DNA of 56,879 bases from the NCBI GenBank assembly GCA_002011425.1, contig MTNJ01000001.1, positions 1 through 56,879 on the forward strand, read 5' to 3'. Below are positions 42,883 to 50,647 of this stretch, one piece after another; position 1 is the stretch's first letter; each line of letters begins with the position of its first letter. The stretch comes from Candidatus Acetothermia bacterium JdFR-48 (lineage in GTDB: Bacteria; Bipolaricaulota; Bipolaricaulia; Bipolaricaulales; Bipolaricaulaceae). Both the position numbers and the translations under genes were made by a program. The notes below the pieces were generated by a model, which saw only the letters and a list, made by a program, of their open reading frames with translations, searched no databases and was not told the DNA's origin.

Positions 42883-43320
42883 GTGAGGGTCGTCCTCCAA
42901 CGCGTGAAGAAGGCTTGTGTAGTAGTGGATGGAGACGAGGTCGCGCGTATTGGGAGAGGATTCTTACTTTTGGTAGGAATTGGTCGAGAGGACAACGAAG
43001 AGGAAATCGCTTTTTGGGCGCGGAAGATCCCCGACCTTAGGGTATTTGCAGATCAAGGGGGAAAATTCAATCTGTCGCTCCGGGACATCGGCGGCGAGAT
43101 TCTCTGTGTCCCTCAGTTCACCCTTTACGGGGACTGTCGTAAGGGCCGCCGCCCAAGCTTTACCGCCGCGGCTCCCGGTCCTGACGCAGAAAAACTTTTT
43201 TCTCGCTTCGTAGAGCTCCTCTCCGTCCAAGGCGTCCCCGTGAAGACGGGGATCTTCGGGGCTAAAATGGAAGTGGGTCTCGTGAACGACGGGCCCGTCA
43301 CCTTGATTCTCGAACGTTAA
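42883..43320 (+). CDS. dtd: D-aminoacyl-tRNA deacylase
   Basis: 145 residues, full length. [20 protein letters not shown] is the DTD start, [18 protein letters not shown] contains the SQFTL-type cross-subunit motif (Ser replaced by Pro, seen in other members), and [13 protein letters not shown] carries the Gly-cisPro chirality motif. It frees D-amino acids (and Gly) from mischarged tRNA. GTG start; nine nt separate it from the RNase H stop. It fits the translation-linked content of this operon. Confidence 0.95.
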   Translation: MRVVLQRVKKACVVVDGDEVARIGRGFLLLVGIGREDNEEEIAFWARKIPDLRVFADQGGKFNLSLRDIGGEILCVPQFTLYGDCRKGRRPSFTAAAPGPDAEKLFSRFVELLSVQGVPVKTGIFGAKMEVGLVNDGPVTLILER

Positions 43321-43333
43321 GGAGGAAAAAAAC

Positions 43334-43525
43334 ATGGCAGCAGTCCCTAAGTGTCGCCGGTCGCACCGTGAGGCAAGATTGCGAAGGACCCATTGGCACG
43401 CGCATATGCCTCCTGCGATGGAGTGTCCGCATTGTCGTGAGCCTAAACTTCCCCACCGAGTTTGCCCCAACTGCGGTTACTACAACGGGATGGAGATCGT
43501 GGCCACGAAGGAGAAGAAGAAATAA
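43334..43525 (+). CDS. rpmF: Ribosomal protein L32
   Basis: 63 residues. AAVPKCRRSHREARLRRTHW is the basic N-terminal stretch (family start AVPKRRTS), and ECPHCREPKLPHRVCPNCGYY gives the four-cysteine zinc ribbon. It is a component of the large subunit. The gene has AAGGAGGAAAAAAAC before ATG and is closed by a strong terminator. It is the last gene after tRNA-RNase H-dtd; the usual partners (plsX, acpP) are absent. Confidence 0.96.
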   Translation: MAAVPKCRRSHREARLRRTHWHAHMPPAMECPHCREPKLPHRVCPNCGYYNGMEIVATKEKKK

Positions 43526-43557
43526 TCCTTTGCTCTTATTAATCGACCGTGGAGGAG

Positions 43558-43592
43558 CGTCGGGCCAAAAGCCCGACGTTTAATTTTTATTT
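43558..43592 (+). terminator. Strong intrinsic terminator after rpmF
   Basis: CGTCGGGC (43558-43565), loop CAAAA, GCCCGACG (43571-43578) followed by TTTAATTTTTATTT. It has an eight-bp perfect stem and a long T-rich tail. The tail touches the stop codon of the convergent gcvPB. Confidence 0.9.
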
Positions 43593-45057
43593 ACAGGTAG
43601 CTGGGATCACACTCGCCCCTTTCCTCACGGAGAACCGGCTCCCGCGCCGCCCGCACCTCGTCGAGCCGGCATACGGGTGCGGTGTGGGGTGCCTCGGCAA
43701 GGACCTCTGCGGCTTCCTTGGCTTCACGGGCGATCCCCCACATTGCCTCCACAAACGCGTCCAACATCTCTTTAGTTTCGGTTTCCGTCGGTTCGATCAT
43801 CAGCGCTTCCTCCACGATCAGGGGGAAGTACACAGTGGGGGGATGGAACCCATAGTCGATCAGGCGCTTGGCCACGTCCCGGGCCCGCACTCCCAGGCCT
43901 CTGGTGGAGGCCACGAACTCGTGCTTGCAGAGGCCATCATAGGGGACCTCGTACACTTCACGCAGTTTGACCCGGAGATAGTTCGCGGCGAGGACGGCCC
44001 CCGCCGAGACCTCCCGTAGGCCCACGTCTCCCAGGGTGAGGATATAGGCCAAAGCCTTGACCATTACGAGCACGTTCCCATAGAAGGGATGGATTCTCCC
44101 GATGGACTTGGGGAGGTCGTAGGAGAGCGTGAAACGGCTGCCGTCCCTCACAACTTGGGGCACGGGGAGGTAGGGAAGAAGTCTATTCGATACGCTAAGG
44201 GGGCCCGCACCGGGGCCTCCGCCTCCGTGAGGCGTGGAGAAAGTCTTGTGCAGATTGAAGTGAAAGATGTCGGCCCCCATGTCGCCGGGTCGGGCCCGCC
44301 CGAGGAACGCATTCAGGTTCGCCCCATCGAAGTAGCAGAGGCCGCCGATCTCGTGCACCATCTCGGTGACGTGGAGGATGTCCCGTTCGAAGATCCCCAG
44401 TGTGTTGGGAACCGTCACCATGATCCCCGCCACGTCCTCTCCCAGCCGCTCCTCCAAGGCGCGGAGGTCCACCGTCCCTCGCTCATTCGAGGGCACCGAG
44501 ACGACCTCGAAGCCCACCATTGCTGCCGAGGCAGGATTCGTCCCGTGGGCCGAGTCGGGAAGGAGGATCTTCTTACGTTGCTCGAGCTCCCCTTTATCCT
44601 CGAAATAGCGCTTTATGAGGAGCATCCCCGTGAGCTCACCGTGTGCCCCGGCCGCGGGCTGGAGCGTCACCCCCGGCATCCCCGCGATCCCCTTAAGCAA
44701 CTCCCCTAGCCACCAGAGCAGCTCCAGGACTCCCTGAACCGAGTCCTCGGGGAAGAGGGGATGAAGCTCGGTGAACCCAGGGAGCCGGGCGAGCTCCTCG
44801 TGGAGCTTGGGGTTGTACTTCATGGTGCAACTCCCCAAGGGGTAAAGCCCGGTATCGACTCCATAGTTCATACGCGAGAGCTCTGTGTAGTGACGCACGA
44901 GCTCTCCCTGGGAGACGCGAGGGAGCCAAGGAAGTTCCTTGCGCCGAAGCTCTTTTGGGATGTGAGGAAGAAGGGATTCCACAGGTTGCTCGGTGTTCGG
45001 CCAGGAGGTTGCTCTCCTTCCCTTCTTTCCTTTCCTGTAGATCGTCACTATCCTCAC
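43591..45057 (-). CDS. gcvPB: Glycine dehydrogenase (decarboxylating) subunit 2
   Basis: 488 residues, the C-terminal half of the P protein as a separate chain. MNYGVDTGLYPLGSCTMKYN is the family signature, and DIFHFNLHKTFSTPHGGGG contains the PLP-binding Lys (about residue 270). GPGAGPLSVSNRLLPYLP follows. With subunit 1 it decarboxylates glycine and passes the aminomethyl group to lipoyl-GcvH. It overlaps gcvPA by ATGA. No gcvT or lpd lies in the window. Confidence 0.97.
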   Translation of the reverse strand: MRIVTIYRKGKKGRRATSWPNTEQPVESLLPHIPKELRRKELPWLPRVSQGELVRHYTELSRMNYGVDTGLYPLGSCTMKYNPKLHEELARLPGFTELHPLFPEDSVQGVLELLWWLGELLKGIAGMPGVTLQPAAGAHGELTGMLLIKRYFEDKGELEQRKKILLPDSAHGTNPASAAMVGFEVVSVPSNERGTVDLRALEERLGEDVAGIMVTVPNTLGIFERDILHVTEMVHEIGGLCYFDGANLNAFLGRARPGDMGADIFHFNLHKTFSTPHGGGGPGAGPLSVSNRLLPYLPVPQVVRDGSRFTLSYDLPKSIGRIHPFYGNVLVMVKALAYILTLGDVGLREVSAGAVLAANYLRVKLREVYEVPYDGLCKHEFVASTRGLGVRARDVAKRLIDYGFHPPTVYFPLIVEEALMIEPTETETKEMLDAFVEAMWGIAREAKEAAEVLAEAPHTAPVCRLDEVRAAREPVLREERGECDPSYL

Positions 45058-46364
45058 CCCTTCAAGGCATCGAGGAACTTCTCAAACTCCTCCTCGGTGC
45101 GCTTTTCGGTGACGGCCACGAGGAAAGCCCCGGGCAGACCCATTTCCTCCACGTACTCCGGGGGCGTCACGGCGATGCCCCGTTTATAGAGCCTCTCGAA
45201 GGCGTCACGTGGTTCCGGGCAACGCACGGCGAACTCGTTGAAGAAGGGCCCCTCGAACGCGGGCTCATATCCGGGAATTTTCGTGATCTCCTCCGCGAGC
45301 CTGTGGGCTTTCTCCAGGCACAGAAGGGCCACCTGTCGCAGACCCTCTGGCCCCACGGCGGCGAGGTACACGGTGGCCCGAAGGGCGTACAGGGCGGAGT
45401 TCGTGCAGATATTCGAGGTTGCCCGTTCACGGCGGATGTGTTGCTCTCGTGTTTGGAGGGTCATTACGTACCCTTCCCTGCCCTCGGCGTCCACGGTGCG
45501 ACCTGAGACTCGGCCGGGCATCATGCGCACGTACTCCTTTCTGGTGGCGAAGATCCCTAGTAGGGGTCCCCCGAAGGAGAGAGGGTTCCCCAGGGGTTGC
45601 CCCTCGCCCACCACGATATCGGCCCCGAAGCTTCCAGGGGGCTCCAATATCCCAAGGGGGATGGGATAAACGGAGACGATGAGGAACGCGCGTCCAAGTC
45701 GCTCCTTCAGCCCCGCGAGGTCCTCGATGATCCCGAAACCGTTAGGCTGCTGTATCACTAGTGCGATGGTTTCCTTGGGGACGTCCTCGAACACCAACTT
45801 CCCCTCTCTATCGAAGGGGAGGTTCACAATCTCGATCCCCGCTCCATGGGCATAGGTGTCGAGGATCCTTCTATGGAGGGGGTTCAGAGATTTCGGGACG
45901 AGGACCTTGCTCCCTCCCACGATGCGCCGGGCCATGAGGACCGCCTCCGCCAGGGCCGTTCCTCCGTCGTACATGGAGGCATTGGCGACCTCCATTCCGG
46001 TGAGCTCGCAGATCATCGTTTGGTACTCGAACATCCACGTGAGGGTTCCCTGTGAGATCTCCGCTTGGTAAGGGGTGTAGGCCGTGTAGAACTCGGAGCG
46101 CGCCGTGACTTCATTCACCACAGCGGGGATGTAGTGATCGTAGAGGCCGAGGCCTATGAAAGGGGTTAGACGGCGGTTTTTCGCGGCGAGCCGCTCGATC
46201 TTCTCCCGCACTTCGAGCTCGGAGGAGGGCCCTAGACCCAGGGGCTCATAGCGGCGGCGAACTTCCTCGGGTATGTCGGAAAAAAGTCCTTCTACATCTT
46301 CGACCCCGATGGCCCGGAGCATCTCCTCGATGTCCGCGGGCGTGTGGGGGATGTACTCCATCAC
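45054..46364 (-). CDS. gcvPA: Glycine dehydrogenase (decarboxylating) subunit 1
   Basis: 436 residues. It begins YIPHTPADIEEMLRAIGVED, as the family does. FIGLGLYDHYIPAVVNEV, YTPYQAEISQGTLTWMFEYQ and SMYDGGTALAEAVLMARRI are diagnostic. It pairs with GcvPB in the alpha2beta2 form seen in thermophiles and Firmicutes. The ATG overlaps the gcvH stop (ATGA). The split form, rather than a single 950-residue P protein, supports an anaerobic or thermophilic lineage. Confidence 0.97.
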   Translation of the reverse strand: MMEYIPHTPADIEEMLRAIGVEDVEGLFSDIPEEVRRRYEPLGLGPSSELEVREKIERLAAKNRRLTPFIGLGLYDHYIPAVVNEVTARSEFYTAYTPYQAEISQGTLTWMFEYQTMICELTGMEVANASMYDGGTALAEAVLMARRIVGGSKVLVPKSLNPLHRRILDTYAHGAGIEIVNLPFDREGKLVFEDVPKETIALVIQQPNGFGIIEDLAGLKERLGRAFLIVSVYPIPLGILEPPGSFGADIVVGEGQPLGNPLSFGGPLLGIFATRKEYVRMMPGRVSGRTVDAEGREGYVMTLQTREQHIRRERATSNICTNSALYALRATVYLAAVGPEGLRQVALLCLEKAHRLAEEITKIPGYEPAFEGPFFNEFAVRCPEPRDAFERLYKRGIAVTPPEYVEEMGLPGAFLVAVTEKRTEEEFEKFLDALKG

Positions 46365-46738
46365 TCGCCGATGAGCTTACGGTAGGCAGTTGAGTCGAGG
46401 AGTTTATCGAGCTCTCCCCGATCCTCGACTTTGAGAACGACAAGCCATCCCTTGCCATATGGATCTTGATTTATGGTCCCTGGCGCAGAGACAAGCTCCT
46501 GGTTCACCTCTGTCACCTCGCCCGATATGGGAGCATAGACGGACTCCGCCGCCTTCACCGATTCCACGGTGACGATCACATCCCCCATCTTGACCTTCTT
46601 CCCTACCTCTGGGAGCTCCACGTAGACCACGTCGCCGAGCTTCTTCTGGGCATAGTCGGTTACGCCCACGCGCACCGTCCCATCTTCGACCTTTACCCAC
46701 TCGTGGCTTTCGGTATAGAGAAGATCCTGTGGAACCAT
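46361..46738 (-). CDS. gcvH: Glycine cleavage system H protein
   Basis: 125 residues. ESHEWVKVEDGTVRVGVTDY opens the lipoyl fold, LGDVVYVELPEVGKKVKMGD follows, and VTVESVKAAESVYAPISGEV places the lipoylated Lys (about residue 62). It shuttles the aminomethyl group between P, T and L proteins. GAAGGAGGGAGG lies directly before the ATG. It is 24 bp downstream of dnaB, with no room for a glycine riboswitch or promoter, so it is probably transcribed from the dnaB promoter. Confidence 0.97.
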   Translation of the reverse strand: MVPQDLLYTESHEWVKVEDGTVRVGVTDYAQKKLGDVVYVELPEVGKKVKMGDVIVTVESVKAAESVYAPISGEVTEVNQELVSAPGTINQDPYGKGWLVVLKVEDRGELDKLLDSTAYRKLIGE

Positions 46739-46762
46739 CCTCCCTCCTTCGTCCTTTTGGTT

Positions 46763-48124
46763 TCAGAAGGGCACTTCCTCTTTAGCTGGCTCATAGAATG
46801 TGGCATAAGATTTGTGGAAGTGCAAGCGGAACGTGCCAAGAGGTCCGTTCCGTTGCTTGGCGATGATGATCTCTGCCTCGGAAATGGTGTTCCCGCGCTC
46901 ACCTTCGTAGTAGTCGGGTCGGTGGATGAAGACCACCAAATCCGCGTCCTGCTCGATCGCCCCGGATTCGCGCAAGTCAGAAAGCTGGGGTCGCTTGTTC
47001 TCACGCCTCTCCACGGCCCGATTGAGTTGGGAACAGGCGATCAAAGGGATCTCCAGCTCTCGGGCCAGCGATTTGAGGGATCGGGAAATATAGGCAATCT
47101 CCTGTTCGCGCACGTCGGCGCGTATCCCGGCATCCACAAGCTGGAGGTAATCGATGATCACCAGATCGAGTCCATACTCCATGGCCATACGGCGGGACTT
47201 GGCCTTGATCTCGAGGACGGTGGTGGATGGGCTGTCGTCGATGAGGATCACCGACTCATGGAGATGGCTCGCTGCCTCCGCCAGGGCAGCCCACTTCGGC
47301 GGAGGGAGGTAGCCACTACGCAGGCGATGTAAATCTACCTTGGCCTCTGCGCAGAGGAGGCGCTCCAGGAGCTGTTCGCGGGTCATTTCCAGGGAGAAAA
47401 TGGCCACCCTCTTCCTCTGCTCCACGGCGATGTGCCGTAGAAGGGTCAACACGAATGAGGTCTTCCCCATCCCCGGCCGCCCGGCGATCACGATGAATTC
47501 CGCCGGCCGGAACCCGCCGATTCGGGCGTCGAATTCGGTGAACCCCGTGGAGATGGCCCTCACCGGGTGGCGCTTGGGGTCACGGTGGAGCTCTTCCAAG
47601 TGCTCCATGTGCTCGTAAAGGAAGTCGCGCAGGAGGGTATAATCCTTCGCCGTCTCCCGTTGGGCGATCTCGAAAATCACCCCCTCGGCGCGGTCCAGGG
47701 CTTCGTTAACGGGGATGTCCTCTCGATAGCCGAGCTCCATGATCCGGCCCCCGCCCTCGATGAGGGCCCGACGTAAGGCCTTATTACGGACGATCTCGGC
47801 ATAGTGTTCCAGCGCCGTCACCGTGGGGACGTGGGAGATGAGCTCCGCGAGATAGCTCCTTCCCCCTACCTTCTCGAGTTTTCCGATTTCCTCCAGATAG
47901 TTGGAAACGGTGATGAAATCGGGGAGCTTTCCATGTTCATAAAGGGCGAGGATGGCCTTGTAGATCTCCCGATGGGCGGGAAAGTAAAAATGGGACGGCT
48001 TCAGGAGCGAGACCAGGGTGGGAAGGGTTTGGGCTGGCTCGAGCATGGCACAACCCAGAACTACCTGTTCAGCTTCTCGATTTTTGGGAATGGGTCTTAA
48101 TTCTTCAGCCCGCTCCTCCGCCAT
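46763..48124 (-). CDS. dnaB: Replicative DNA helicase DnaB
   Basis: 453 residues from ATG 48124. NREAEQVVLGCAMLEP starts the N-terminal domain, and a RecA-type ATPase follows with Walker A IAGRPGMGKTSFVLTLLR (about residue 200). IFSLEMTREQLLERLLCAEA, Walker B LDLVIIDYLQLVD and SQLNRAVERRENKRPQLSDL are also present. It unwinds DNA at the replication fork as a hexamer. No intein is present. ATG 48124 fits family length; a -10 TATGAT lies nine nt upstream and no Shine-Dalgarno is seen, so a leaderless mRNA is likely. gcvH follows 24 nt after its stop. Confidence 0.96.
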   Translation of the reverse strand: MAEERAEELRPIPKNREAEQVVLGCAMLEPAQTLPTLVSLLKPSHFYFPAHREIYKAILALYEHGKLPDFITVSNYLEEIGKLEKVGGRSYLAELISHVPTVTALEHYAEIVRNKALRRALIEGGGRIMELGYREDIPVNEALDRAEGVIFEIAQRETAKDYTLLRDFLYEHMEHLEELHRDPKRHPVRAISTGFTEFDARIGGFRPAEFIVIAGRPGMGKTSFVLTLLRHIAVEQRKRVAIFSLEMTREQLLERLLCAEAKVDLHRLRSGYLPPPKWAALAEAASHLHESVILIDDSPSTTVLEIKAKSRRMAMEYGLDLVIIDYLQLVDAGIRADVREQEIAYISRSLKSLARELEIPLIACSQLNRAVERRENKRPQLSDLRESGAIEQDADLVVFIHRPDYYEGERGNTISEAEIIIAKQRNGPLGTFRLHFHKSYATFYEPAKEEVPF

Positions 48125-48133
48125 CGCAACACC

Positions 48134-48163
48134 ATCATACTGCCGGCCGTCGCGTCCGGACAA
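48134..48163 (-). promoter_or_regulatory. Leaderless promoter of dnaB (and gcv genes)
   Basis: On the minus strand TTGTCC (48163-48158, 4/6) and TATGAT (48139-48134, 5/6) with an 18-bp spacer. Nine nt separate the -10 from the ATG, giving a 0-3 nt leader. Confidence 0.55.
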
Positions 48164-48181
48164 GGGGACAAATGTTAGATC

Positions 48182-48212
48182 TGCTGATAACTTGTGGAAA
48201 TCCTGGGGATAA
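48182..48212 (+). promoter_or_regulatory. Three DnaA-box-like 9-mers at 11-bp spacing
   Basis: Compared with TGTGGATAA: TGCTGATAA (48182-48190, 7/9), TGTGGAAAT (48193-48201, 7/9) and TGGGGATAA (48204-48212, 8/9). Starts are exactly 11 bp apart, about one helical turn. They lie upstream of dnaB in the divergent gap. A GATCTGTTAAA stretch at 48270 is mildly AT-rich. DnaA binding is inferred. Confidence 0.35.
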
Positions 48213-48361
48213 ATGTACCGAAGGGGAGGGGTGGTGCACGTATTTCAACAGGGCTTAAAAACTATCGCTGATCTGTTAAAGGCATTCGGGCATTGCATGT
48301 TTGGAAATGTTTGCAAAGAAGGGGAGGTACGGCATCATTGGGTGTCCGAAAGGAGGCACCC

Positions 48362-49645
48362 GTGGGAGGCAAGAACGTCGTGATCGCCATGGGAGGGGGA
48401 CCGACCCCCGTCATTAACAACTCCCTCCGGGGGATTGTAGAGGCGATCGGTGCCTACCCGAATCGGTTCGGGATCGTGTATGGGGCTTGGCACGGGATTC
48501 TGGGAATCCTGCGGGAAGAGCTCCTGGACCTCTCGGCCCAACCCCCCGAGGAGATCGCGCTCCTGCGTACCACCCCTGCCGCCGGGGCCATCGGCACTGC
48601 CCGCTACAAGCTCACCCACGACGAAGACGTGCACCGAATTGTGGAGGTCTTCCGTGCCCACGAGGTGGGCTATTTCTTCGGGATCGGTGGGAACGATACC
48701 CAGCTCGTCTGCCAGAGGGTGGCCGAAGCTGCCGCGGCGGAAGGATACGAGCTCACGGTGGTGGGCGTCCCCAAGACCATCGATAACGATCTCGGCGACC
48801 CGGAGATGGAGCTCATCGACCACACGCCGGGTTACGGTTCGGTGGCACGGTACTGGGCGTGGACGGTCCAGTGCCTGGAAGAGGAGAACCGGGGCTCGTC
48901 CCCGGCGGATCCGGTGCTCGTGGCCCAGGCCATGGGGCGGCGGGTGGGGTTCGTCCCCGCCGCGGCCAGGCTCGCCGACCCGGAGCGCGCGTTGCCCTTG
49001 TTGATCTTTTTGGCCGAATGTGGACTTTCCCTCGATGAGATCACTGACGCCATTGCCGACACGGTGAGGAAACACGGTCGCGCCATCGTGATCGTCTCCG
49101 AGGGGCTGAAGCTCGGGGAGCTCGGGGAGAGGAGGGACGCCTTCGGCCACGCGGCCTTCTCCTCCTCCCGGGCTACTGTGGCACAAGTCCTGGTGAATCA
49201 CTTGAACGAGGTCGGGTTCCCGGCGCGGGGGCTCGCCCGGGGACAGGTCCCGGGGACCGAGCAGCGAGACGCCATCCTTTACGCCTCCCCAGTGGACCTG
49301 GACGAAGCGTACGCCGTGGGGGTCAAAGCGGTGAGGCTCGCCGCGGCCGGGGAGTCCGGCTACATGGTCACCATCCGCCGCGCGGAGGGGGACGTCTATC
49401 GCGCCGAGTATGGGGAGATCCCCTTGGAGGAGGTGGCGGGAAAGGACCGGCCCTTCCCCGTCCAATGGATTTCCGAGACGAAGACCGACGTCACCGACGA
49501 TTTCGTCCGCTATGCAGCACCACTCCTCGGGGAGGACCGAGTTAGCGTGCCCATAGTGCGCGGAAGACTCCGATTCGCGCGGCTGAGAAAGATTTTCGCT
49601 CCGAAGATGTTGCCCGATTACGTCCCGGCCGCCTGGCGAAGGTGA
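48362..49645 (+). CDS. pfp: PPi-dependent 6-phosphofructokinase
   Basis: 427 residues from GTG 48362, with AGGAGG at 48351-48356. VVIAMGGGPTPVINNSLRGI opens the PFK fold, FGIGGNDTQLVCQRVAEAA is the phosphoryl-donor loop, and VGVPKTIDNDLGD is the fructose-6-phosphate motif. Asp in GGND-T and Lys in PKTIDND are the residue types linked to pyrophosphate rather than ATP use. It runs reversibly between glycolysis and gluconeogenesis. The stop codon lies inside the first copy of the ACGCGT repeat. 87 bp later the HAD gene begins. Confidence 0.9.
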   Translation: MGGKNVVIAMGGGPTPVINNSLRGIVEAIGAYPNRFGIVYGAWHGILGILREELLDLSAQPPEEIALLRTTPAAGAIGTARYKLTHDEDVHRIVEVFRAHEVGYFFGIGGNDTQLVCQRVAEAAAAEGYELTVVGVPKTIDNDLGDPEMELIDHTPGYGSVARYWAWTVQCLEEENRGSSPADPVLVAQAMGRRVGFVPAAARLADPERALPLLIFLAECGLSLDEITDAIADTVRKHGRAIVIVSEGLKLGELGERRDAFGHAAFSSSRATVAQVLVNHLNEVGFPARGLARGQVPGTEQRDAILYASPVDLDEAYAVGVKAVRLAAAGESGYMVTIRRAEGDVYRAEYGEIPLEEVAGKDRPFPVQWISETKTDVTDDFVRYAAPLLGEDRVSVPIVRGRLRFARLRKIFAPKMLPDYVPAAWRR

Positions 49646-49666
49646 CGCGTAATGGGTGACGCGCGG
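49641..49666 (-). repeat. Inverted copy of the ACGCGT repeat
   Basis: This 26-bp stretch, read on the minus strand, matches the 29-bp repeat present in alaS, with about four differences. It includes the stop codon of the phosphofructokinase gene. It can pair with the direct copy 21 bp further on. Confidence 0.7.
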
Positions 49667-49687
49667 AAAAGGTAGTTGAAAAGAACC

Positions 49688-49716
49688 CGTCACGCGTAAC
49701 GCATCACGCGTAACGG
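49688..49716 (+). repeat. Direct copy of the ACGCGT repeat
   Basis: Two 14-bp units, each around the palindrome ACGCGT (CGTCACGCGTAACG and CATCACGCGTAACG). Same family as 54706-54734 and 55351-55379. Confidence 0.75.
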
Positions 49717-49732
49717 GCCTGAAGGAGGGGAG

Positions 49733-50647
49733 ATGGACTACCGGGAGAAGCTGGAGGCCTTTCGCCCTACAAAGGATTATCTCGTGTGCATCGACTCCGA
49801 CGGTTGTGTGTTCGACACCATGGGGATCAAGCAGCGGGAGTGCTTTACTCCGTGGATGATCGCTTACTTCGGACTTCAGCCGGTGGCCCAGGCCGCCCGG
49901 GAATGTAAGGAGTTCGCCGACCTCTTCTCCAAGACCCGCGGGGCCAACCGACACATCACCATCAAGCGGATCCTCACCGAGCTCCTTCCCAACCATCCCT
50001 TGGTGAAACGTCGCGGGTTCGTGGTCCCGCAGTTCCCCCACTACTTCGCCTGGGTGGACGACCCGAACAGCGTTCTTTCCAATGACGGCCTGCGGCGGGC
50101 GATCGAGAACGCCTCCTCCGAAGAGGCCCGGAGGGAACTCGAGCACGTGCTCGCCTGGTCTGAGAGGGTGAACTGGGCCATCAAGGAGATCGTGAAAGGG
50201 ATCCCCCCCTTCCCCGGAGTGCGGGAGGCCCTGGAGGTGATTGGGGAGAGGGCTGATATCGTGATAGTCTCCCAAACCCCCATCGAGGCCCTGGAGCGCG
50301 AGTGGCAAGAACACGGGATCTACGAGTACCCTGCCCTCATCTGCGGCCAGGAGATGGGGACGAAATCCCAGCACATCGCCACGACGTCCAGGCACTATCC
50401 CAAGGACCACGTCCTTATGGTGGGCGACGCCCCCGGAGACCTGAAGGCCGCCAAGGACAATGGTGTCCTCTTCTACCCGGTGATCCCCGGGGAGGAAGAG
50501 GAGTCGTGGGAACGGTTCAATGAGGAGGCCCTGGCCCGGTTCTTTTCCGGGACGTACGCCGGCGATTACGAGCGGGGGTTAATCGCACAGTTCGAAGCGG
50601 CCCTCCCCGAGCGGCCGCCATGGGAGATGGGAGGTGATTCACGATGA
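49733..50647 (+). CDS. HAD-superfamily hydrolase
   Basis: 304 residues. Motif I is LVCIDSDGCVFDTM (DxD, about residues 22-24), motif II is ADIVIVSQTP, and motif III/IV is DHVLMVGDAPGDLKAAKDNG. A helical cap of about 130 residues with IKRILTELLPNHPLVK lies between motifs I and II, so this is a C1-cap phosphatase or phosphomutase-like type. The substrate is unknown, but ATGA overlap with 6-phosphogluconate dehydrogenase suggests a phosphorylated sugar or sugar acid. GGAGGGGAG precedes ATG. Confidence 0.85.
   Translation: MDYREKLEAFRPTKDYLVCIDSDGCVFDTMGIKQRECFTPWMIAYFGLQPVAQAARECKEFADLFSKTRGANRHITIKRILTELLPNHPLVKRRGFVVPQFPHYFAWVDDPNSVLSNDGLRRAIENASSEEARRELEHVLAWSERVNWAIKEIVKGIPPFPGVREALEVIGERADIVIVSQTPIEALEREWQEHGIYEYPALICGQEMGTKSQHIATTSRHYPKDHVLMVGDAPGDLKAAKDNGVLFYPVIPGEEEESWERFNEEALARFFSGTYAGDYERGLIAQFEAALPERPPWEMGGDSR

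Noticed and set aside
46739..46762. Glycine riboswitch before gcvH
   Set aside because: Only 24 bp separate dnaB and gcvH, filled by a Shine-Dalgarno sequence.
48335..50410. A 691-codon minus-strand open frame opposite the phosphofructokinase and HAD genes
   Set aside because: Rich in His, Gly, Pro and Arg with no family motifs; it mirrors the GC-rich third positions of the two well-recognised + strand genes.
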